A DNA stretch of 40,627 nt from the NCBI GenBank assembly GCA_001953115.1, contig LSSL01000358.1, forward strand, positions 1-40,627, given 5' to 3'. Positions 1 through 11,656 of the stretch are shown here, piece by piece (the stretch's first letter is position 1; each line of letters starts with the position of its first letter). Below the pieces are notes generated by a model. It worked only from the letters and a program-made list of their open reading frames with translations, ran no database searches and was not told the DNA's origin. The DNA comes from Smittium mucronatum. Its lineage: Eukaryota; Kickxellomycota; Harpellomycetes; Harpellales; Legeriomycetaceae. The translations under genes were made by a program, and so were the position numbers.

Positions 1-2
1 AT

Positions 3-499
3 CGGCGGAAAAGGAAACTGGATGAATCTTCAGCTGCTGTACCCTGACCTGAAACTAGGCCTCCAGGACATCGGGAAAATGTGAATAGGAACCTTCCAGA
101 CCGTCCAGCGACTATCAAATATGAAATTTTTAGATGAAAAATTTAAAAAAAAATGTCCCTTTTGCAAAATCGAAGTGTCTGAAACTGTCGACCAATCTTA
201 TTAAATTGATATCGATGCGATAGACAGCGAAAATAAACGATCGGCATGCTCATAACTGCACCGATCTGCTCAGCCATAAAAAAAAAACTTTCTAATTTCA
301 ACGAATCCCAGTTGGGATGGTTGGAAAACTCCTTGTGGGGTGGGGGGGGGAGTCATAACATACTTTAGATCAGCTACAAGCTGACACCGCCGATCAAAAA
401 TTTGTATTGGAAACAGCCAAATTTCTGATTGGCATCCGCGAACCACAAACATTTAAACTCCAGAGTATAAGTGATTCACCATCCTCCTTGAAACATTAA
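3..499 (+). pseudogene. Decayed coding relic of unknown family at left edge
   Basis: This stretch has near-normal base composition, unlike the A+T desert that follows. Three broken + strand segments look coding. Positions 3-119 read RRKRKLDESSAAVP, one stop, then PETRPPGHRENVNRNLPDRP. Positions 121-204 form a 27-codon ORF, starting with ATG, that contains KKKCPFCKIEV, a C-x2-C pair of the kind seen in zinc-binding folds. Positions 359-499 are open for 46 codons, including TADQKFVLETAKFLIGIREP. The intervening part holds a run of nine G at 342-350. The segments are in different frames with stops between them, so no intact product is possible. I do not recognise the family. It could be the 3' end of a gene or mobile element that begins before the window. 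The minus-strand open frame at 270-452 is taken as a shadow. Confidence 0.35.
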
Positions 500-3400
500 A
501 CTTCTAATGCGGCAAATAAGAGTTGGCAGAATTTTTTTGAGTAATTTTCATCACTTTTCATTGACTTATAATTTTCCATAAAATAAAAAAAATAACATAA
601 AACCAAAAAATGCTGTAGACCGATTATCATAAGATAAAAACAATTTTTATATCAAATTATAACTATTTATTCTGCCAATCAAAATAAGGACCAAATTATA
701 TTTTTATTAATAATTACAACCATATTTAACTACATCTATATAGTTATTATTTTAATTCATGTAATTTTCATAAATATTATCTAAGTGTGCTATATTATAA
801 TCAATTAATCCAAAATATTTTTTTAAAAAATATATAAATTTAAAACTAGATTGAATTAAATTGATATCATAAATTTTTTTAAATAATTTTTATCGTTCTA
901 CTTTGAATAATTTTAGATTTTTTTGAAAGAAAAACTCTTTTTTAAAATTTTACTTTGATATTATATGATTTTTAATTAGATAAGCGTGAAAATATAAGAT
1001 ATTTATGAGATTGTAATATTTTATCATAAATTATTATTTTTTCAAAATTTTTGATTTTTATAATATCTGCATCTTTTTTAATGCTTTAAATATCATAAAA
1101 TTGTAAAAGAATTTAAATTGAATTTATAAATAAATATATAAAGGAATTTTTAGACTTGATAGTGAAAAATTATTAGATTTGATTTTCTGTTAATCTCATC
1201 AAAATTCAGTTATTATCTTTTCTTCTATGTCAAATGTTTATAAAAATAAGTTGTTATTATACATTTTCACTGCTATGAACTTTTCAGTTTTTAAAAAACC
1301 AATGATAAAAGTATTACATACTATGACAAATAATTTTATTTTTTATTTTTTTATTTAGGATTATAATTGAAATTAGTTTATTTTAATAATATCTCTAAAA
1401 GTTTCATACCCTAAAAATATATGTTAGTAAATAATATTAGTATTCATCTAAAAATTTTTAGATTTGATTCATATCAAGAAGATTTTATTGGATGAAATTT
1501 TTTTCATTTTTATTATTATTATTCATTATATTATTAGTAAAAGAAAAAAAATTTATCAATATTAATCTGTATTTTTTGGGTTTGGATAATTTTAATTTAA
1601 ATAAATGATTAATAACTTGCAAATAAAAGGGAATTCAATATAAAAATTATTAATAAGTTAAAAATAATAGATTTTTTTATGAATTTTCAATTACATTTAA
1701 TGCAATAAGATATAAAATTGTCAAAAATATTTAATTTATTTCACAACATACTTTTTTTTAATCCTACGATCTTTTAAACTTTTTGATTAAAAAATATTAA
1801 TAAGTGTATTTATTTTGAGCTTTTATCAAATTTTCATAAAGATTAAATTGAATTATTTATTTTAATTATTTAATTGTAGGAAAAAAATCGATGATAATAA
1901 ATAAAATAGATCATTAGTTTAAATTAAATATTTTTTGATAAATTTTTATGTATTTATATAATTATTGTAAATATCCTATCATTTTACAAATCATTTTCTA
2001 AGCAAATTATTTTTTTTAAAAATCATTCAATGCTGAATGTAGTTAATTTTATTATTATATGAAATTTAAATATTTTTTTCCTACCTTAAAATAAGGTAAT
2101 ATCTATCTAACATGGATATATTTTTTCAATTGAAAAATATAAAAACTTAATATGCATTCTTAGTATTTTATTAAGATTATTTCCGTAAAAGAAATTTTAT
2201 TAAAAAAAATTTTAAATAATTCTTTCAACTTTATCAATAAAATGAATTTTTGGATAAATGAATGGATTTATTAAAGATACGATTTATGGTTATTTTTAGT
2301 TCAAATAAAATATGTATACGAAATATTATGATTTTTTTACAATTTAAAATATAAAATAATATGATAATTATATCATCATTAACTCGTCTTTATCAATAAA
2401 ATGATTGATTTTAATGGATTTAAAAGTCGAATTATTTTAATTTAAATGATTAGTTAATAAAAACGTATAATTGGCTTAAATATTTTCTATACTTTGATTT
2501 CTAATTATTAAATACATATTTATTTGTTATTTACGTATATAATTACAATATATTGCTATAATTTCAATTTAAATTATTTTTATATCATTATCTTTTTTGT
2601 TCAATATTTATTTAAATCTTTTTATATTATAATTTATGATATACTTTATAAAGAATTATAACCGACGATGAGGTGAGCTGTATACTGAATTTTTTTTATT
2701 AAATAACATTTATTTTATGGACAGCAAAAAAATAATACCAAAAAAATTGTATCAAAGAGTAAATTATATTCTTAAATTAAAAATGATTAAAATTTATAGA
2801 TTAAAATTTATTCTTTTAATCTTAGATATTTAATTTTATTTTATAAAATTATGCAGATTTTCGAAATAAATATTTTTTTAATTTTTTATACTTGAAATAA
2901 AAATTAAGTATTAAATAATTTTTAAAATGATTTTTTTTTTATTTCATTCAAGAATATCCTATCTTCAAAATTTATTTATAAAATTTATAATAAATATAAT
3001 AATATTATTTGCATATTTTATAAAAAAATTTCATTATATTTTCTCGTTATTAAATTATATTTACTTTTTTATATTAATTTACATATGAAATAATTTGAAA
3101 TCTTTTTAGTAAAATTATATAAGATGAAATTATTATTTAAGTTTAGCTGGTAAAAATCGGACATTTTGGTATTTTTTCAGTCAATTTATCCCAAAAAAAT
3201 CATATTATTTTTTTTCAATCAAATTAGCATATGGAGGTTAATTAGTGAATATTAGTCGATTTAAAAAATTTGATATATAAATCAGTCAAAAATTTTTTTC
3301 CCTAAAATAAATTCTACTTTTTTAATGCGATTTTCATTTTTATAACAATCTGATTTCAAATTTATATAAAAATAACTTGCTGACTAATCGATATATCTTG

Positions 3401-6400
3401 TTAATTTGACTGGAATTCACCCAGTTTAGAATTTATAACCAATTAAACTGAAAAAAGAATAAATCCATTCGCTTTTAAACAAGTATTTTTTTTAAAAACC
3501 AAAAGGAATGATTTTAATATCCGACCTTTATTATTTATTAATAATATTTTCACTTAATTTTGTCAATTCAACAGGCCTCATTTCTAAATTTGTCTAAATA
3601 GACTGATATTGAACAATTTGACCTTCGTTTGTCAATTTTAATGATAAGAGGTAAATTATCTGGTTTTTTTCGATAAATTGATGATTTTTGATTAAGTTTT
3701 CTGAATTATAACATATTAACATTATATAATATTATTGGAAATAATCCCAAATGGAAATAAATTATAAAATTACCTTAATATTATTTAAAAGCCCGAATTA
3801 CATAGTAAATATACTAAAAAATAATATTAAAATATTTTTATTAAAATTAATGAAATTATTTCATTATATTAATACTATGAAAAAGATATTAAAAATAAAA
3901 ATTAGATTAATTTTTATTATTAAAAAATGAAAAAATTTACCTTTTTTTCAAAAATATTACTTCATTTTTGAAGTTTATTTTTTTATAGGTTATAAAAAAT
4001 ACAAAAAACTTAATTTTTACATATTTTTCCATCTTTTTAAAGAAATTTTTTAAAATAAATTTTAGAAAGCTATAATCCTACATTTTATCTCTTTTTTATT
4101 ATATATGAGTAAATGTTGACCTTTTTTAATAGAATAATTTAATAATATTTATAAAAAATCAAAGAAAAATTGAGTTATACTTAAACTAACCATAATTCAT
4201 CAATCACTGTGCTAAAATTATACACAAAATTGGATAATTCTAGTTAAAAATCAATTATTTTTTATACAGTTTCATTGGAAAATTATAAATAATGATTATT
4301 CTTACTAAAAAATAATCATAAAGCCATTTATTATTTTATAAGAGATAACATAACATAAGGTGGTGATATGCATACTTTTACACATTTTTCAGAATGACTT
4401 AAATGCTCATTATTTTTGAAATATCTTTATATAATAATATTATCAAAATATTATTTGAAATTGGTTGTTGATTTAGAATCGAATATTTACAAATTAAATT
4501 AACATTTTAAGTTAAAATTTGATTTTCCATACCAAAAAAAGATGATATTCAATTCTCAGCCTAAACATAAAATAACATATTTTAAATCATTATTAAGCTT
4601 TTAAATCTATTTTTTTTTATAAAGGAGTAACATCTTGAGTTTTTAAATTAATTTTTTTTTGCTAAAATAGCATTTAACTTATTATAATAAGAGCATTAAA
4701 ATATTTCAAACGAAAAAAAATAATTTATGAATACTTTTTTTTATAAAAAATCTCTTATTTAAAAATAAAATTTACTAGTATTTTTCATTTTATTATTGGT
4801 CAACCAACTTTTAATAATTAATTAGAAAATTTTTATTAATTATAAAAAAAAATAAAAAAACTATTTTTCAATATTTATATCTTAATTTTGAACAAATTCA
4901 ATCGATTTTTATCTAATCCTATTTCAAAAAGAAAGAATTTACCTATTTTATTGTTTTTTTCCTTAAAATAACATGAAAATTAGGCATTTATAACATTGAA
5001 ATTTTTGTCTCCTAAAATATGTGTACAAGTAATACTTATATGATATGATTAAATTTTAATTTATAAACTTCTCTTGTATATTATTATCACAAATATAATT
5101 TTCTGAAAATTATAAAAGTCGTAAAAACACTCTAGAAATATTATTAAAATTTATTAATAATTTCAAAAAAAATAATACTTAATTGAATGGTAAAAAAAAA
5201 TCAACTTATTCAATGAAAGTTATGGATAAATTAAAATCAGTCTTTAGAGATTTTTTATTAGTAAATTATCTTTTGTATGTAGGAAAAAGTTAAAACCAGT
5301 CAGTGTACGAATTAATGTTCAAAAATTTCTATTAAATTATTTTAAAATGGCTATACTTATTTTTTCAATCCATTAAATAGAAAAAAAATAAAAGAAAATA
5401 AAAATCCAAGTCTACAAAATTAATTTAGAGATATTTTTAATCATCTAAGTAAAATTTTTAAAGAAAATTTTAGAAATGTGTCTTTTTGGAATATTTCGGA
5501 ACTTATTTTTTCAAATATGAAAATATCAAAGTATATTTTTTAAACAATTTTATAAAAATTCAAATACCTGAAAGGCTTATAAAGTGAAAATCGTAAAGCT
5601 CATTAAATATTTTTTGTAATTTTCACGGCTATTCATTTTGATTGCAACATAGATATGGCTTTTAAAGATATTTATTAACCCAAAATAAATATTAAACGAT
5701 TATATATTATCTGATAGTCCAAAAAATAAATTTTTTATATTAAAAGATAAAAAAATAACAAATTTAAACTATAAATCGGTTAAATTAACAATAAAAAAAT
5801 GTGATTATTCATAAAAATGCTTTCCCAATTCATTTTTTGTAAAATGAGGTAATTTTAGACCAATTATCTTATAATTATACACCTTATAAAAATTATAATT
5901 GTTATTTATGATTTAGATTTTTGATTTAATGAAATATAAAATTCATTTAAAGACCATTTATTACTAAATTTCAGAATAATATTGAGTATAAAATCTAGTA
6001 AGAAATACTTTAAAAATAAAAATATCAACGCCCGAATAAAAAATATCTTAAATGATATTTTTAAACACGAAACAATCAAAAAATTTGAAAATGATATTTA
6101 TATTTAGTTAAACTTAAAATTATGTTTTTAAATCGTTTAAAAATTACATTTAATAATTATTATACAGATTAAAGACTCAAAATATTATTATCACATCACC
6201 CATAAGTAGGTTTTTATTTATAGTAACTATTTCCAGTCCCATATATTTTTTTTATATCTTGAAGCAATGTATCATTATAAGTTCATAAAATCGCATAATA
6301 AAGAAAAAAATTGTATGAAAGTATTTCTTTAAAAATAAAGATTTGGAATTAAAAAAATGTATTTCTAGCTTAAAATAGAAAATTTAGTAATTATGATAAA

Positions 6401-9400
6401 GTTTTAGCTGAAATATTACGAAATCTTATCTAGACTATTTCAAGATATGTTTTGCACAGAATAAATTAATTCAGCACTTTTTTACATTGTAATTATTTTT
6501 TCAATTATTGATACTTTTTGAAAATAATCGAATTAAATCAAATAAAAGTTGATATATAAATCAACTCATTTCTATTCACTTATTTTAATATATTATTTCA
6601 AGCTTTTATTAAATAAATTCACGTATATTTTTAAAATGTTTGCAGATTTTTTTTAAATATACAATATGCTTACTTTAATAAAATTTGATTAATCCTTCAG
6701 ATCCCCTATGAATATCCAAGAAAGATTATTAGTGGAAAGAAAAAAAAAGATTTATCATTTAACCAAGTATATATTTTTTTTAAACATAATATCTTTTATA
6801 ATGACTATAGCAAAATATAAAGTTTTTAAAGTTTTTCATTTTTCTAATAAAAAAGTTTTTGAATTTTCAAGTAGTGGACTTGAAGGGATAATTTGAATTT
6901 TTTTCAAATCAGAACATACCTAATTTTTATTTATTGGATCTAATCTTTCTAAAAAAATTTTGATTTTTTTTATATACATGAAACCAGAAAAAAAGTATGT
7001 TTAATTTTTGATACATATTTGTTTACTGAATAAGATATTTGAGAAAAAGTTATTTATAAATTTTTTTAAAATAGCTCCATCACAAATTTATCAATCTCAC
7101 TCTTTAAAGTATTAAAAGCTCAAGTGTGTGATTTTGAATAATAATTATCAACCACGTATATTGATATGGGCACAAATTTTGCATTGATATCAGATATAAA
7201 TGTCATTAAAATTGCGTAAAGCACTTCAAATAGATCAAATTTGGAGTAAATATGCATGCTTTTTTCAAGAAAATTTATAAATAGAGCATATTTTGTTGTT
7301 ATGAGAGCTCTTATGTAAGATATCCTTTTCATATAATATCCCTCATACACAAATAGTCAATAATTTTTTTTATTAATTGACAAAGATCTTTAAATTTTTT
7401 TAGAACCTGACACCTAGGTATTATTTTATTATTTTTATATATTTATTATTAGCTGTGTATATCTTAAGAAATTTTTTATAGCTAAAGAATATTTTTCAAT
7501 AAAATCTCTGGCTATATATAGTTTTTCAAAAACTATCGAAACATAATGATAAAACTATGAAACTGATTTTATTGACTAAAAATATGTTTTAGAACAACAT
7601 AGAATATTGAAATTCTAGTATGGTATTAAGTCTTTTATTATTAATATGACTCTCTGGATTGCGTAGCAAAATGTTGTAATTTTAACTCGTGGTTAAATTA
7701 AATAATCACATGTCCAAATAACATTAATTTATTTCTATAAGTTTTTATTGAAAAATATTGCGTATTTATCGGTAATTATATACAAAACGTGTATTTAATT
7801 AATTAATTACATCTAAATCATGAAAATTTTATTTTTAATGACCTATTTTTAAAATAGTCACTTTTTGTAATCATTTTTAATCGAATAATATATCTTTTTA
7901 CATGTCTATATTCCTCTTTCGCAAAGTGTTTTACACCTCTGAAAATTGCTTTTCGCAATTCCAAGGTTCAATATTTCAACTTTTTCGTAATTTTTTTCTA
8001 CCTAAAAAATTTTTGGTACAATTGAACTAATGAAAAAACACTTTCCTTTCTTACTAGACGTTTAGAATTTTTTTATTCAAATATAATATTGTAATGGCTT
8101 TTATTTGGGATTAATGAGTTGTGTAATTATAAAATTTTAGATTCTTAATCAAGGATTTTTTAGAAAATTTTGGATAATTATGATAAAATTTCCATCAAAT
8201 AGATTCAATTTTAAGCTTTAATGGGATAATATATCAAAAAAAATTATTAATATAATATTATGATATTGAGTTTAATATATATTTTTTTAGTTGAAAAAAA
8301 ATATAAATAAGGTGGAAATTTTTTCAGAATTTATTTAAGATTAATTCATTTTATTGAAGAAATTTCATTGATATCATCGTTTTAACACACCCATATTCTA
8401 TTGTGAAGATTTGTCGTTATGTATTCAACCAACAATAAAGATATCTGCCAACAAAATAAAATTATACACTTTGATCCAAAAAGTAGTTTTATCGGGTTAT
8501 TTAACTTTTTCAACCAATATACAAATCCAAAATGAATAATTGACAGATTGTAATTTAAAGCTATTCTAAAAAAAATTTAGATCGAAAAAATTTATATTTG
8601 GCTAATATAAATTATCATATCGGGTTTTTACAGCTACTCATAATTATTTTATTTAAAATGAATATAATAATATTATTTTTTAAAATTGTAAATAAATTTT
8701 AAATAATAAATAAGTGATTTATCAAAATTATTTCGTAAAATTTATAAATATGAATGTGGGTTTTAGCGATTTCAATTAATTTTTAAAATTAATTATTTTA
8801 AATTTAATAATTAAAATATTAAATTATGGCGCAAATTTCAGTTTTAAAATAATTATAATAATATTAATATATTGATATTAAATTTTTTTTATAAATCTAA
8901 ATATTAAATCTTATAATATCAAATAGTTGGTATATAGATAGTTTTATTTCAATAAGGTGTATTTTCGAAAAATATGAAAAAAAATCATTTTAAAATTTCA
9001 GCTGATAATTATAAAATTAACATTGTAAATCCGATTATTATTTTAAAATATATATATTGGTTTTATATTTTTTTAATGAGAAGTTACTTTATTTAGATAA
9101 TTTTATTCAATAATTTTAATTATTAAAATAGAATTTTAATCTAGTAAAGAGATTAGAATAAAAATCAAATGCAGATTCATAATTGTAAAGCAAGCTTAAT
9201 TTTATATATTTTAGAACTATTTACCTATCTAATTATTTAATAAATTTTTTATTTAAAATTTTATTTCTAAAAAATTTCATTAGCTATTTAAATTTTTTTA
9301 TATTTTGATTTTTTAAAAAAATTCTTAACAAAATTTCCTAATTCCTAAGAATATCAATTATAATTTATGAAAAATATAAATTTAGGTTTAAAAAAACCCC

Positions 9401-9500
9401 ATATTTAATTAAAGCTTGAAAATGAGGATAAATTTGGTCAATACAGAATATTAGTAATTTTAAAATATTACATTAAATAGATTCACTACTTTTTTTAAAA
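500..9500. other. A+T-rich gene desert
   Basis: About 9 kb of very A+T-rich DNA with stop codons dense in all six frames. I see no gene with recognisable domains. Short open frames, such as 6708-6896 on the + strand, are of the length expected by chance at this composition. One stretch of slightly higher G+C at about 7080-7350 is listed separately. Homopolymer A and T runs are common, and no long tandem or inverted repeat stood out. The most economical reading is old, mutated mobile-element DNA that can no longer be recognised. Confidence 0.7.
7120..7350 (-). pseudogene. Possible coding ghost, 76 codons, unknown
   Basis: An ATG-started open frame of 76 codons on the minus strand lies in a patch with visibly more G+C than its surroundings. 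The inferred peptide has ordinary residue usage (for example FDLFEVLYAILMTFISDINA, and near its end VDNYYSKSHT) rather than the Lys/Asn/Ile/Phe monotony of random A+T-rich frames. There is no recognised motif, no neighbouring gene, and no extension past the stop. By a rough estimate, a few frames of this length are expected by chance in 40 kb of such DNA, so only the composition argues for a real origin. It may equally be a fortuitous frame. Confidence 0.22.
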
Positions 9501-10013
9501 TATATACATTCTGTACATAGATGAATCCTCCACTTAATTGATCTCCTTTATCCGTGGTTGATCCCCTTAATTGGATCAACCCTTTTTTTTGTGATTCAAT
9601 CCTTGTAGTGAATCTATCATCATTAATTACTGGAATTTTTTTTTAATTTTTAACTTCATTTAACCAATGAATATAAGGGTAAAGCTGTATGAATCCAATA
9701 AAAATTTTAAATACCAATTATGAAAATTTTAATGAAAATCTCTGAGTTTTTCAATATTCATATTAAAAATTAACTTTTCCAAAACAAATGTAACAATAAA
9801 TTAAAGAAAAGATAGACATAATTTTTATGTTTTGGAAACAAACTAGAAAAAAAAGTAGAGAAAAATTCTAAAAACAACATAATATAAAAAAAAGTTAATA
9901 ATATATGAATATATTATACCCTTTTAATTTTCGTATAGATATTATTATAATATCGGATATCATATAAAAATTCCGATTTATTTCACATTTTTAAAGCTTT
10001 TCAATTTGAATTT
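9501..10013 (+). repeat. Left 513-bp terminal inverted repeat
   Basis: The reverse complement of 11144-11656, without differences in my comparison. Its outer 80 bp are richer in G+C than the rest and contain related blocks: CACTTAATTGATC, CCCTTAATTGGATC and GATTCAATCC. A perfect hairpin GGTTGATCC/GGATCAACC (9556-9564 with 9573-9581, 8-base loop) lies within them. Clustered subterminal motifs of this sort often serve as transposase binding sites in DNA transposons. That role is inferred here. Confidence 0.85.
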
Positions 10014-10274
10014 GGTTTTTATATGAATTTGCTTATGTATATTCCTTCTTATTTGATATTAAATTTGCTTTTTCTTGTGATTTCGCATTTGATTGAGCTT
10101 TTGCTTTCGTATAAGATATTGCTAACGATTTTTCTTTTGAATTGCATATTATTTGTCTTTGTATTGGCATTTCCTATTGCATTTACATTTTCTTATTCTT
10201 TTTCCTACGATTTTGCTTTCCAATTTACATTTTCTTGTCTTTCGAACATTTATTTTTATTTGCAATTATATTAG
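10014..10274 (+). repeat. T-rich low-complexity tract with TTT-NNN periodicity
   Basis: Just inside the left arm the + strand becomes T-rich with a loose 6-base rhythm (TTTGCT, TTTCGT, TTTGCA, TTTACA type units). It is open for 83 codons from an ATG at 10023, giving a Phe/Leu/Ile-rich string such as FAFQFTFSCLS. T-rich strands have few stop codons, so the frame is probably fortuitous. A related tract in inverted orientation lies at 11090-11143 inside the right arm (GCAAATCCAAAACCAAATG on the + strand). The pair looks like a decayed inner extension of the inverted repeat. Confidence 0.5.
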
Positions 10275-10471
10275 AAATTGAAAATTTTTAGCTTTTTTAC
10301 TGCTTTAGCTTTGCAATTGCGATATATTTTCATTAATAATTTTTATATAAATATTTTTTTTATTTTCTTCGTTTTTTTTTAAAGGGAATTTATTATAATA
10401 TTTAAATAATACAAAAAACTAAAATAAAAATACAATAAAAGGAAAAAAAAATTATTTAAATTTCATCCCAC

Positions 10472-10582
10472 TCAAATATGTTCTTCTAAAGGCTCCGAAC
10501 CCTCTGGAGATTGGTTCAAGGCAGCTTTTTTCTGCATCTGCATTAGCTTCAAGCTTGCTTTTTTTTTTAATAATTTTATATA
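10472..10582 (-). CDS. Short coding-like C-terminal exon inside the inverted-repeat element
   Basis: In an island of normal composition at about 10470-10560, the minus strand is open for 36 codons before a TGA at 10472-10474. It reads KKASLKLMQMQKKAALNQSP then EGSEPLEEHI. The mix of acidic, basic and polar residues is unlike any random frame nearby. There is no ATG at its start. The A-rich run just before it on the minus strand ends in AG, so it could be the last exon of a spliced gene or the tail of a truncated one. I do not recognise the peptide and cannot find an upstream exon with confidence. If real, it would be the only sign of coding capacity on this strand of the element. Confidence 0.3.
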   Translation of the reverse strand, partial: YIKLLKKKASLKLMQMQKKAALNQSPEGSEPLEEHI

Positions 10583-11024
10583 TTAATCAAAATGTATTTT
10601 ATTTTTATATTATAAATAAAAATAGATGGTTAAAAGTTTCAAAATTCAGAATAATATTTCGGTTTTATATCTAAATTATAATTTTATACAGTAAAAAATA
10701 TAATGAACCAATAAATTTATGAAGAGTTAAAAATAAATTAAGCTTATTGAATTATTTCTCTCTACAACGTTTATCTATTTTGATTTTTTCGAAAATAAAG
10801 AAATAAAAAGATTCGTATAAAATAACACGAAATAAATAAATAAATATTTTCGACTCAAATAAATTTAAATAGTTAACGATATCTAATAAATCATGATAAT
10901 ATGTGACTACCATTTTTTGTTAATATATGTTAAAATTATATCAGTTACCAATGAGGGAGAGTGGATTTAGTATAAAATTTTAGTCTATTCATAATAATAT
11001 ATTGAAAAAAAAGCTTTAGATCTA

Positions 11025-11156
11025 ATGAACGGTTCAAAAATGAGCACAAATCCTAAAAAAAAATCTATTGGGAATGGAGCCTTATTCACAAAATCATCCG
11101 TAAAGGGAAATAGTAATGCAAATCCAAAACCAAATGTAATAGAAAATTCAAATTGA
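11025..11156 (+). CDS. 43-codon ORF ending inside the right arm, unknown
   Basis: An ATG-started frame reads MNGSKMSTNPKKKSIGNGAL, then continues polar and Asn-rich, and ends with TGA 12 bases inside the right inverted repeat. It is rich in Asn, Lys, Ser, Gly and Pro and looks disordered. The antisense strand is also open and reads as a Phe-rich string, so the periodic low-complexity sequence, not selection, may keep both frames open. No domain, no signal peptide and no neighbour suggests a role. It is listed because it is one of only two ATG-started frames in the element's centre. Confidence 0.2.
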   Translation: MNGSKMSTNPKKKSIGNGALFTKSSVKGNSNANPKPNVIENSN

Positions 11157-11656
11157 AAAGCTTTAAAAATGTGAAATAAATCGGAATTTTTATATGATAT
11201 CCGATATTATAATAATATCTATACGAAAATTAAAAGGGTATAATATATTCATATATTATTAACTTTTTTTTATATTATGTTGTTTTTAGAATTTTTCTCT
11301 ACTTTTTTTTCTAGTTTGTTTCCAAAACATAAAAATTATGTCTATCTTTTCTTTAATTTATTGTTACATTTGTTTTGGAAAAGTTAATTTTTAATATGAA
11401 TATTGAAAAACTCAGAGATTTTCATTAAAATTTTCATAATTGGTATTTAAAATTTTTATTGGATTCATACAGCTTTACCCTTATATTCATTGGTTAAATG
11501 AAGTTAAAAATTAAAAAAAAATTCCAGTAATTAATGATGATAGATTCACTACAAGGATTGAATCACAAAAAAAAGGGTTGATCCAATTAAGGGGATCAAC
11601 CACGGATAAAGGAGATCAATTAAGTGGAGGATTCATCTATGTACAGAATGTATATA
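11144..11656 (-). repeat. Right 513-bp terminal inverted repeat
   Basis: Mirror copy of the left arm; position x on the left corresponds to 21157 minus x on the right. The subterminal hairpin recurs at 11576-11601. The outer end reads CTATGTACAGAATG followed by TATATA. No difference from the left arm was found, including homopolymer lengths. Confidence 0.85.

Larger units (their letters stand above)
9501..11656. mobile_element. Long-inverted-repeat (foldback-like) DNA element
   Basis: The left arm 9501-10013 and right arm 11144-11656 are reverse complements of each other over 513 bp. I compared them block by block and found no mismatch or length difference, even in A and T runs. Pairing stops at once outside (9500 and 11657) and inside (10014 and 11143). 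The outermost bases are TATATA, which is its own complement, so a TA, TATA or TATATA target duplication cannot be told apart from the element. The next bases are CATTCTGTACATAG. The 1130-bp centre has no recognisable transposase. Long identical arms with a non-coding centre suggest a non-autonomous foldback or MITE-like DNA transposon. Arm identity implies recent insertion or arm-to-arm conversion. A palindromic assembly artefact is the main alternative. Confidence 0.75.

Noticed and set aside
6708..6896. 62-codon + strand frame
   Set aside because: Length is expected by chance at this A+T content, there is no motif, and no neighbouring signal.
10023..10274. 83-codon Phe/Leu-rich frame resembling a membrane protein
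   Set aside because: The strand is T-rich with a 3- to 6-base rhythm and hence poor in stops. The hydrophobic string follows from composition, and the same pattern occurs inverted at the other arm.
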